Below are positions 9,640 through 15,195 of a stretch of 29,467 bases of DNA, piece by piece. This stretch comes from JBBROS01 sp043748985 (lineage in GTDB: Bacteria; Pseudomonadota; Alphaproteobacteria; Acetobacterales; Acetobacteraceae): contig JAYVEG010000189.1 in assembly GCA_043748985.1 (NCBI GenBank), positions 1 to 29,467 of the forward strand, given 5' to 3'. Numbering within the stretch: position 1 is the stretch's first letter; each line of letters starts with the position of its first letter. Position numbers and translations under genes: made by a program. The notes under the pieces were generated by a model. The model did not search any database. It saw only the letters and a program-made list of their open reading frames with translations, and had not been told where the DNA came from.

Positions 9640-9685
9640 GAACAAAAAGTGAATGAACGAGTAAACGAACATTCTGTTCTCGAAC
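9640..9685. promoter_or_regulatory. Cluster of GAAC boxes upstream of a small ORF
   Basis: GAAC occurs at 9640, 9655, 9667 and 9682, and its complement GTTC at 9676, within 46 bp of unusually AT-rich DNA. The starts are spaced 15, 12 and 15. GAACA-TTC-TGTTC (9667-9679) is a perfect 13-bp palindrome. The spacing does not fit the alphaproteobacterial LexA box (GAAC-N7-GAAC), so I do not call it an SOS box. An operator for an unknown regulator is the most that can be inferred. Confidence 0.35.
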
Positions 9686-9700
9686 CTCAGCAGGTGTTGC

Positions 9701-9895
9701 ATGTCCTACGCCAGCCTTGCCGCTCCGTCGTTTCCCGTCTTCCAGTTCCCGACCAGGACCGTGCAGCGGGCGGTTGTTCTGGGCCTGCAGAGCGTGGGTG
9801 TGGCGGCCGCGCTTTGGCTGCTGTTGGCCGCACCGGGCTTCCTGACTGACCAAACCGGGCTTCATACGCACGCCCCGATCGTTGCAGGCCGCTAA
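9701..9895 (+). CDS. Small putative membrane protein, unrecognised
   Basis: This 64-residue ORF starts with ATG preceded by AGGTG about 6 nt upstream. It encodes a short N-terminal segment, a single hydrophobic stretch (AVVLGLQSVGVAAALWLLLAAP, about residues 24-45) that could span the membrane, and a short polar tail with two histidines. I do not recognise the family. It sits alone between glnD and the second MHS permease, directly after the GAAC-box cluster, in a stretch of lower GC content. It could be a genuine small membrane protein, a leader for the downstream transporter, or a chance ORF; size and lack of known relatives keep confidence low. Confidence 0.4.
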   Translation: MSYASLAAPSFPVFQFPTRTVQRAVVLGLQSVGVAAALWLLLAAPGFLTDQTGLHTHAPIVAGR

Positions 9896-9961
9896 AAAGC
9901 GCCGGTTCAGCCACACCCGCCGCTTGCAAAAATATGGTTCTCTCGTCAAAACAGTGACAGA

Positions 9962-9983
9962 TTCCTGCGTCGTATCGCAGGAA
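9962..9983. promoter_or_regulatory. Inverted repeat upstream of the second MHS transporter
   Basis: TTCCTGCG (9962-9969) and CGCAGGAA (9976-9983) form a perfect 8-bp inverted repeat with a 6-nt spacer, 46 bp before the transporter start. GAAC-GAAC follows the right arm, and GAACGAA occurs again just before the start codon. It could be an operator or a leader hairpin for the transporter; no T-run supports a terminator. Confidence 0.35.
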
Positions 9984-10029
9984 CGAACAAGATTCGGCGA
10001 CAGGCCGCGCGGGTGAGGGAAACGAACGA

Positions 10030-11748
10030 ATGAGTGTGACGACTGTCGCAATGGGCAATCCGACGCGGGCCATGACGCCCGAAGAACGCAAGGTGATCTT
10101 CGCCTCCTCGCTTGGCACCGTGTTCGAGTGGTACGATTTCTATCTTTACGGCTCGCTGGCCGCGGTCATCGGCGCCAAGTTCTTCAGCCAGTTCGACCCG
10201 GCCACCCGCGACATCTTCGCGCTACTGGCGTTCGCGGCCGGGTTCCTCGTGCGTCCGTTCGGGGCGCTGGTGTTCGGTCGGATCGGCGACCTGGTCGGCC
10301 GGAAGTACACCTTCCTCGTCACCATCCTGATCATGGGCCTCAGCACCGTCATCGTCGGCATCCTGCCGGGCTCCGAAAGCTGGGGCATCGCGGCCCCGAT
10401 CATCCTGATCGCCCTGCGCATGCTGCAAGGGCTCGCGTTGGGCGGAGAATACGGCGGTGCGGCGACCTATGTGGCCGAGCACGCGCCGCAAGGCCGGCGT
10501 GGCTTCTACACGAGCTGGATCCAGACGACGGCCACGCTTGGTCTGTTCATCTCGTTGCTGGTGATCCTGTTCACGCGGCAGGCGATGGGCGAGGTGGCGT
10601 TCCTCGACTGGGGCTGGCGCATTCCGTTCCTGCTCTCGGCCGTGCTGCTCGGGATTTCGCTATGGATCCGTCTGCAGCTCAACGAGAGCCCGGCGTTCCA
10701 GAAGATGAAGGCAGAGGGCACCGGCTCCAAGGCGCCGCTGACCGAAGCGTTCGGGCAGTGGAAGAACGCGAAGTGGGCGATCCTGGCGCTGTTCGGCCTG
10801 ACCATGGGCCAGGCGGTGGTGTGGTATACCGGACAGTTCTATGCGCTGTTCTTCATCGGCAGCGTGCTGAAGGTGGATGGACCGACCGCGAACATGCTGA
10901 TCGCCTGGTCGCTGCTGCTCGGCACCGGTGGGTTCGTGCTGTTCGGCTGGCTGTCGGACAAGATCGGCCGCAAGCCGATCATCCTCACCGGCTGCGCGCT
11001 TGCGGCGCTGACCTACTTCCCGCTGTTCGCCAGGCTGACGGCCGAAGCCAACCCGGCCCTATACAACGCGCAGCAGACCATCCCGGTGACGGTGGCCGCG
11101 GACCCGGCCGACTGCAATTTCCAGTTCAACCCGGTCGGCACCCGCGTGTTCACCACGTCCTGCGACATCGCCAAGCAGGTGCTGGCGGGGCTGTCGGTTC
11201 CTTACAAGACCGAGGCGGCGCCCGCCGGTACGGTCGCCAGCGTGAAGGTGGGCGGGCAGACCGTGCCGTCGTTCGACGCCACGAAGGCTGGGACCACAGC
11301 GGCCGCGACACGCGCGACCTTTGCCAAGGATATCGGCACCGAGCTGGGCAAGGCAGGGTATCCCCCGGCCGCCAACCCGTCCGTGGTGAAAATGAACGGG
11401 TTCTTCGACATCTTCCGCGAGCAGACGGCCACCATCATCGGTATCCTGTTCATCCTCGTGGTGTACGTGACGATGGTTTACGGGCCGGTTGCCGCAGCGC
11501 TGGTCGAGTTGTTCCCGACCCGCATCCGCTACACGGCGATGTCGCTGCCCTACCACATCGGTAACGGCTGGTTCGGCGGCCTGCTTCCTGCAACTGCGAT
11601 CGCGATGATCGCGGCCACCGGGGACATCTACTTCGGCCTCTGGTATCCCATCATCTTCGCCGCGATCACCGTGGTGGTGGGGACGTTGTTCATCCCCGAG
11701 ACCAAGGATCGCGACATCTTCGCAAGCGACTCTGGCGAACACGTCTGA
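10030..11748 (+). CDS. MHS-family MFS transporter with large extra loop
   Basis: A 572-residue permease of the MHS branch of the MFS. Signatures are SSLGTVFEWYDFYLYGSLA at the start, FGRIGDLVGRKYTFL between helices 2 and 3, RMLQGLALGGEYGGAATYVAE, and WLSDKIGRKPIIL in the second half. It is about 130 residues longer than the transporter at 2741-4033. The extra length lies at about residues 336-460, between a hydrophobic helix and the following FFDIFREQTATIIGILF segment, and is polar, Ala/Thr-rich and holds two cysteines (Cys362, Cys378) that could form a disulfide outside the membrane. Proton-coupled uptake of an organic acid is likely from the family; the substrate is unknown. A strong terminator follows the stop. 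Confidence 0.93.
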   Translation: MSVTTVAMGNPTRAMTPEERKVIFASSLGTVFEWYDFYLYGSLAAVIGAKFFSQFDPATRDIFALLAFAAGFLVRPFGALVFGRIGDLVGRKYTFLVTILIMGLSTVIVGILPGSESWGIAAPIILIALRMLQGLALGGEYGGAATYVAEHAPQGRRGFYTSWIQTTATLGLFISLLVILFTRQAMGEVAFLDWGWRIPFLLSAVLLGISLWIRLQLNESPAFQKMKAEGTGSKAPLTEAFGQWKNAKWAILALFGLTMGQAVVWYTGQFYALFFIGSVLKVDGPTANMLIAWSLLLGTGGFVLFGWLSDKIGRKPIILTGCALAALTYFPLFARLTAEANPALYNAQQTIPVTVAADPADCNFQFNPVGTRVFTTSCDIAKQVLAGLSVPYKTEAAPAGTVASVKVGGQTVPSFDATKAGTTAAATRATFAKDIGTELGKAGYPPAANPSVVKMNGFFDIFREQTATIIGILFILVVYVTMVYGPVAAALVELFPTRIRYTAMSLPYHIGNGWFGGLLPATAIAMIAATGDIYFGLWYPIIFAAITVVVGTLFIPETKDRDIFASDSGEHV

Positions 11749-11761
11749 GCAACCGCATTCG

Positions 11762-11794
11762 GTGGGGTGCGCCTCTGCACCCCACTGCCTTTTT
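11762..11794 (+). terminator. Rho-independent terminator after the MHS transporter
   Basis: GTGGGGTGC (11762-11770) and GCACCCCAC (11777-11785) form a perfect 9-bp GC-rich stem with a 6-nt loop. TGCC and five T (11790-11794) follow. It starts 14 nt after the transporter stop codon and is the clearest intrinsic terminator in the window on this strand. The same arm sequence recurs in the hairpin at 12232-12253. Confidence 0.85.
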
Positions 11795-11900
11795 CATCGC
11801 GAAACGTCAACATTCTGCCTCTATCCGAACCAACGGGCGCCGCAGACCGGGCGCTAAATCCCTTCACCGGCGATGATGCCGGCCCAAGGGACCAACCTCC

Positions 11901-12161
11901 ATGTTCAAGCTCTCCAGCCTGACCACTGCCGCCGCGCTGCTGTCCACGCTGGCCCTGCCGGCGCTCGCCGCCACGCCGCAGCATGGTGCGGTCAAGCACC
12001 CCATCCACCGCGTCGCCGCTACCACGGTGGAGACGACCGCAAAGCCCGCCAGCCTGGCCGTGACGGCGCCCGTCACGACCACGGCGAAGCCCGGCGTTAC
12101 GGCCCCGATCACCGCCACGGTCCCGCCGGCCGCGAAGCCGGCTGCCGCCAAGGTGAACTGA
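11901..12161 (+). CDS. Small secreted Ala/Thr/Pro-rich protein
   Basis: The 86-residue product begins with a good Sec signal peptide (MFKLSSLTTAAALLSTLALPALA, cleavage likely after residue 23 at ALA-AT). The mature part is about 60 residues of low complexity, rich in Ala, Thr, Val, Pro and Lys with repeated TTAKP-like and AKPA motifs, suggesting an unfolded basic periplasmic peptide. I do not recognise a family and give no function. A purine-rich AAGGGA sits about 10 nt before the ATG. It stands alone between the transporter terminator and the repeat at 12192. Composition of this kind is poorly conserved, so the gene is probable rather than certain. Confidence 0.6.
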   Translation: MFKLSSLTTAAALLSTLALPALAATPQHGAVKHPIHRVAATTVETTAKPASLAVTAPVTTTAKPGVTAPITATVPPAAKPAAAKVN

Positions 12162-12191
12162 ACCGGACGGCTTCACCGCTTGACGCACCGC

Positions 12192-12214
12192 GCCCTCTCC
12201 CGTTGGGAGAGGGC
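12192..12214. repeat. GGGAGAGGG palindromic repeat, copy 2
   Basis: GCCCTCTCCC and GGGAGAGGGC form a perfect 10-bp inverted repeat with loop GTT, 31 nt after the stop of the small secreted protein. The core is the same as the repeat at 1786-1810. No T-run follows. It is best seen as a dispersed intergenic palindrome. Confidence 0.8.
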
Positions 12215-12231
12215 TTACGGCCGACAGGGTG

Positions 12232-12253
12232 GTGGGGTGCAGGTGCACCCCAC
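12232..12253. terminator. Terminator-like hairpin, probably the original ilvE terminator
   Basis: GTGGGGTGCA and TGCACCCCAC form a perfect 10-bp stem with a 2-nt spacer. Nine bases of each arm are identical to the terminator at 11762-11785. Before the Tn3-type insertion at 12273-12920 this hairpin would have lain only a few bases after the ilvE stop codon (TAA, complement of 12258-12260) on the - strand. It is now some 650 bp away from ilvE. There is no long T-tract, so terminator activity is inferred from the resemblance. Confidence 0.55.
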
Positions 12254-12267
12254 GGCCTTACGCCGCC

Positions 12268-12272
12268 AGCTT
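12268..12272. repeat. Left target site duplication (AGCTT)
   Basis: AGCTT directly abuts the left terminal inverted repeat; the same five bases directly abut the right end at 12921-12925. Five-base target duplications are the norm for Tn3-family transposition. Confidence 0.85.
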
Positions 12273-12291
12273 GGGGGTCCGGTAGCAGCGG
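12273..12291 (+). repeat. Left terminal inverted repeat
   Basis: GGGGGTCCGGTAGCAGCGG. It matches the inverse of the right end in 18 of 19 positions, the only difference being G/A at position 16. Confidence 0.88.
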
Positions 12292-12743
12292 AACCACAAC
12301 TGCATTTCAACGACCGGTGGCGCAAGGCGCGCGCCACCCGGCCTGATCATGTGATCTCGGCAGGCGCGCTCCCAAGACCTGCCCTAATCCTAGGTGTAGC
12401 GGCTCGACATCATCGGCGGCTGCTCAGCTTCGATGATCCTGTGGTCGTTCACCCCTGGCCACCACTCACTTCGTGTTCGGCGTGTTCGATGCCGAGGGTA
12501 GCCCGCCAGCTCCGTACGGGTTCCTCCGCCTACGCAACTTGTTCCGGCGCCATTCTGGAGGCCACGGCTGTGCGCTGCGACGCCTGGAGATCACGGACCC
12601 GATCTCTTGCAAGCGACGATAGCGGACCTGCTCTGGGAGGGAGGCGCCAAAAGGGGGGCGTCGTCTTGCCTGGGCAAGGCCGCCTGGGTGGCGTGTGTAT
12701 TGAACACGATCCGTTTCTCTTCTGTGGGTGAAGCTGAGCACTC

Positions 12744-12902
12744 CACTGGGACGGCGCGCGCCTGGCCGGCTCGCTCAAGCTCGGCACCGTGCAGGCCGCG
12801 GGCCTGATCCGGACCCTGGAACCCAAGCGCCGCCCGACCGAGGTGGCCCGCGTCGTGTTCCATGGCAAGCGGGGCGAATTGCGGCAGGGCTACCGCGAAG
12901 GC
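12744..12902 (+). pseudogene. tnpA: Tn3-family transposase (TnpA) C-terminal fragment
   Basis: The + frame reads HWDGARLAGSLKLGTVQAAG then LIRTLEPKRRPTEVARVV and FHGKRGELRQGYREG. This resembles the C-terminal region of Tn3-family TnpA, where a WDxxLRLAGSLKLGTVxA block and a VARAxFHGxRGELRQRYREGQEDQ block are normally separated by about 40 more residues (the LGRIxKTLYLLxYIDDExYRR stretch). Here RPT joins directly to EVARVVFHG, so an in-frame internal deletion is evident, and the sequence runs straight into the terminal repeat after YREG, losing the rest. A stop codon (12735-12737) lies just upstream and there is no start. It cannot encode an active transposase; it shows the ancestry of the element. 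Confidence 0.82.
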
Positions 12903-12920
12903 CGTTGCTACCGGACCCCC
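12902..12920 (-). repeat. Right terminal inverted repeat, overlapping the ilvE stop
   Basis: On the - strand it reads GGGGGTCCGGTAGCAACGG. The bases GGGGTCCGGTAG within it are read as the last two codons and stop of ilvE (Gly-Val-Arg-stop, sharing the first G with the Leu codon). Confidence 0.88.
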
Positions 12921-13813
12921 AGCTTGCGCGACACCTCGTCTGGCGACATCCGGACAAGGGCCTCGTACTCGCTCAGCAGCGTCGAGGTGATCGCCCCTGG
13001 CGTGTAGCTGCGACCGGCGATCTCTCGCACCGGCGTTACTTCCGCTGCCGTGCCGGCCAGGAAGACCTCCGTGGCCTTGTCGAGGTCCTCAAATGGGATG
13101 TGGCGTTCGATCACCTCCATCTGGTGCTTGCGGGCGATCTGCATAACCGTGCGCCGGGTGATGCCGTCGAGGAAGCAGTCGGGCGTGGGCGTGTGCAGCG
13201 CGCCGTCTATGGCAAGGAAGATGTTCGCGCCCGTCGCCTCGCTGACCAGGCCGCGCCAATCCAGCATCAGCGCGTCGTCGAAGCCCTGGGCCTCGGCGGC
13301 GTGCTTCGACAGCGTGCCGATCATATACAACCCGGCTGCCTTGCTGGCGGTGGGTGCGGTTTCGGGGTGCGGGCGCTTCCATGGCGCCATGCCGAGCCGT
13401 ACGCCCTTCATCCGGTCGGCCCCGAACAGGTTCGGCCACTGCCAACAGGCGATGGCCAGGTGGATCTTCGTCTGCTGGGCCGACACGCTGAGCTGTTCCG
13501 CGCCGCGCCAGGCGATCGGGCGGACATAGGCGTCGACGAGCCCGTTGGCGGCCAGCACGTCCTTGCAGGCCTGGTCGATCTGGTCCGGCGTCCAAGGGAT
13601 CTCGAACCCCAGGATTCGGCCCGAGGCGATCAGCCGGTCGGTATGCTCGCGCAGCTTGAAGACGTTTCCGTCATAACACCTTTCACCCTCGAACACGCCG
13701 CTGGCATAGTGCAGGCCATGGGAGAGTACGTGCAGCTGAGCGTCGCGCCAGGGGATCATGGCCCCATCGAACCAAATCGTCCCGTCACGGTCATCGAAAG
13801 GAACAAGCGCCAT
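12908..13813 (-). CDS. ilvE: Branched-chain amino acid aminotransferase IlvE, C-terminus altered by insertion
   Basis: A 301-residue class IV PLP aminotransferase that interconverts Leu, Ile and Val with their 2-oxo acids using 2-oxoglutarate/glutamate. The PLP-binding lysine is Lys158 in APTASKAAGLYM; Glu192 lies in GLVSEATGANIF; the substrate region LHYASGVFEGERCY and GITRRTVMQIA are typical. The ATG at 13813 is close to a good promoter. The final residues are Lys-Leu-Gly-Val-Arg. Gly-Val-Arg and the TAG come from the terminal repeat of the Tn3-type element. Joining across the AGCTT duplication gives the likely original ending Lys-Leu-Ala-Ala-TAA. The changed tail follows the conserved fold, so the enzyme is probably still active. 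It is divergent from a MarR regulator. Confidence 0.95.
   Translation of the reverse strand: MALVPFDDRDGTIWFDGAMIPWRDAQLHVLSHGLHYASGVFEGERCYDGNVFKLREHTDRLIASGRILGFEIPWTPDQIDQACKDVLAANGLVDAYVRPIAWRGAEQLSVSAQQTKIHLAIACWQWPNLFGADRMKGVRLGMAPWKRPHPETAPTASKAAGLYMIGTLSKHAAEAQGFDDALMLDWRGLVSEATGANIFLAIDGALHTPTPDCFLDGITRRTVMQIARKHQMEVIERHIPFEDLDKATEVFLAGTAAEVTPVREIAGRSYTPGAITSTLLSEYEALVRMSPDEVSRKLGVR
12921..12925. repeat. Right target site duplication (AGCTT)
   Basis: Second copy of AGCTT, directly beside the right terminal repeat. On the - strand it is AAGCT, the Lys codon and first two bases of the Leu codon near the end of ilvE. Confidence 0.85.
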
Positions 13814-13842
13814 CTGCCATCTCCACGAAACATTGTTGCTTA

Positions 13843-13882
13843 TTGACTCGCCACGCTATAATCAACCACCGAAGTAAGTCAA
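13843..13882. promoter_or_regulatory. Overlapping divergent ilvE / marR promoters and possible operator
   Basis: On the - strand TTGACT (complement of 13877-13882), a 16-nt spacer and TATAGC (complement of 13855-13860) make a good sigma-70-type promoter for ilvE. On the + strand TATAAT (13857-13862) can serve as the -10 of the marR operon, with only a weak -35 (TTGTTG at 13833). The two -10 hexamers overlap on opposite strands. TTGACT at 13843 and AGTCAA at 13877 form an inverted pair spanning both -10 boxes, a reasonable site for the adjacent MarR protein. Binding is inference. Confidence 0.6.
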
Positions 13883-13914
13883 CAACGCTGCCCTAAGCAG
13901 CCGGAAACCCAGCC

Positions 13915-14487
13915 ATGCAGAAAAGCGCGCAAGCCCTTGCATCCTCATCCACCACGTCTCGCTCCGTCGAGCAGAAGCCTGCTGCGGGAGTCGACCACCT
14001 GTTCCTGCGCGAGGAGCAGATGCGCCACGCGCAAGACCTGCTGTTCTTCGCCTACCGGGACTTCACCGCGGCCGCCGACGTCATCCTGGATGAGCTTGGC
14101 CTGGGCCGGGCGCATCATCGCGCCATCCACTTCATCGCCCGCCAGCCCGGCATCACGGTCGGCGACCTGCTCGCCATCCTGCGGATCACGAAGCAGAGCC
14201 TGGCGCGCGTGCTGTCCACCCTGGTGGAAGAGGGGCTCGTGGCACAGGCGCCGGGGAGGTCTGACCGGCGCCAACGCCTGCTGACGCTGACGGAGGCCGG
14301 GCGCGCGCTGGAGCGGCGGCTGTTCGAAAGCCAGCGGGAGCGGCTGGCCGCGGCCTACAGCGAGGCCGGCGCGCCGGCCGTAGACGGGTTCCGCCGGGTG
14401 ATGCGGGCAATCATGGATCACGGCGCCCGCGCCGTGCTGGACAAGCCCATCCGGCCCGGGATCGACCAGGCTGCGCGGACGTTATGA
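13915..14487 (+). CDS. MarR-family transcriptional regulator (PetP-like)
   Basis: The 190-residue protein has the MarR winged-helix core: LGLGRAHHRAIHFIARQPGITVGDLLAIL, the recognition helix ITKQSLARVLSTLVEEGLV, and the wing GRSDRRQRLLTLTEAG with the usual Asp-Arg-Arg. An N-terminal extension of about 35 residues is polar and probably flexible. Its stop overlaps the start of the response regulator (ATGA), so the two are translationally coupled. A MarR protein followed by an OmpR-type regulator recalls the petP-petR pair of Rhodobacter, where both affect cytochrome bc1 genes; equivalence here is inference because no pet genes are in the window. It probably controls its own operon and perhaps divergent ilvE. 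Confidence 0.9.
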   Translation: MQKSAQALASSSTTSRSVEQKPAAGVDHLFLREEQMRHAQDLLFFAYRDFTAAADVILDELGLGRAHHRAIHFIARQPGITVGDLLAILRITKQSLARVLSTLVEEGLVAQAPGRSDRRQRLLTLTEAGRALERRLFESQRERLAAAYSEAGAPAVDGFRRVMRAIMDHGARAVLDKPIRPGIDQAARTL

Positions 14488-15188
14488 CAGCGGCCGAGGC
14501 CCATGTCCTGGTGGTCGATGACGACGCGCGGCTGCGCGGGCTGCTGTCGCGCTATTTGGCCGAGCAGGGATTTCGCGTGACCACCGCGGCCGATGCGGCG
14601 GATGCACGGGACAAGATGCGCTTCGTCTATCCGGACGCGCTGGTGCTGGATATCACCATGCCTGGCGAAACCGGGCTCGACCTGACGGCATCGCTGCGGA
14701 AGGACCGGTCGGACCTGCCGGTCCTGCTGCTGACGGCGCGGGGGGCACCTGAAGACCGGATCGCCGGCTTCGAGTCCGGTGCGGACGACTATCTGGGCAA
14801 GCCGTTCGAGCCTTATGAGCTGGTGCTGAGGCTGCGCGCCATGCTGCGACGTACGGCCCCGGCAGCCCCAGTGGCGGAGCCGCAGGGGCCGGTGCGGCTC
14901 GGGCTGTTGAGCTTCGACGTCGGGCGGGCGGAGTTGCAGGACCCGGACGGTGTCGTCGTGCACCTCACCGGCGGGGAGGCGGCGCTGCTGCAGGCGCTCG
15001 CCCGCGCACCCGGCACGGTGTTGTCGCGCGAGACCATCGTCGAGACGCTGGAGATGGACGAGGCCGGGGAGCGGGCCATCGACGTCCAGGTTACCCGTCT
15101 GCGCCGCAAGATCGAGGCGGACCCGCGCGAGCCGCGGTTCCTGCACACCGTGCGCGGCCGCGGCTACGTATTGAAGCCCGGCATATGA
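14484..15188 (+). CDS. OmpR/PhoB-family response regulator (PetR-like)
   Basis: A 234-residue two-domain regulator. The receiver domain shows the acidic pocket VVDDD near residue 10, the phospho-acceptor Asp56 in LVLDITMPG, the conserved Thr/Ala of LLTARG and Lys106 in YLGKPFEPYEL. The C-terminal winged-helix domain (about 130-232) has LTGGEAALLQALARAPGTVLSRETIVETL and VQVTRLRRKIEADPREPRFLHTVRGRGYVL, as in PhoB/OmpR. It starts inside the stop of the MarR gene and lies 7 nt before the kinase gene, so the kinase is its obvious partner. Target genes are unknown. Confidence 0.96.
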   Translation: MTAAEAHVLVVDDDARLRGLLSRYLAEQGFRVTTAADAADARDKMRFVYPDALVLDITMPGETGLDLTASLRKDRSDLPVLLLTARGAPEDRIAGFESGADDYLGKPFEPYELVLRLRAMLRRTAPAAPVAEPQGPVRLGLLSFDVGRAELQDPDGVVVHLTGGEAALLQALARAPGTVLSRETIVETLEMDEAGERAIDVQVTRLRRKIEADPREPRFLHTVRGRGYVLKPGI

Positions 15189-15195
15189 ACCCCCG

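Larger units (their letters stand above)
12273..12920. mobile_element. Non-autonomous Tn3-family miniature element (TIME-like)
   Basis: This 648-bp segment begins GGGGGTCCGGTAGCAGCGG and ends with the inverse of GGGGGTCCGGTAGCAACGG, so 18 of 19 terminal bases match. It is flanked on both sides by AGCTT. Near its right end is a vestige of a Tn3-type transposase (12744-12902). Five-G ends, 5-bp duplications and TnpA homology all agree with the Tn3 family. Full Tn3 repeats are usually about 38 bp, so the right one has probably been shortened by an internal deletion reaching from the transposase remnant. The left and middle parts (12292-12743) hold no ORF I can recognise; an 8-bp inverted repeat lies at 12316-12338. 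The element entered the last codons of ilvE and supplies its current stop codon. Confidence 0.88.

Noticed and set aside
9640..9685. LexA/SOS box
   Set aside because: GAAC spacings are 15, 12 and 15, and the inverted pair has a 5-bp gap; neither the alphaproteobacterial GAAC-N7-GAAC nor the Gram-positive GAAC-N4-GTTC form fits.
12460..12741. Possible genes inside the miniature element on either strand
   Set aside because: The frames give no recognisable product or ribosome site, and the region lies within a decayed mobile element.
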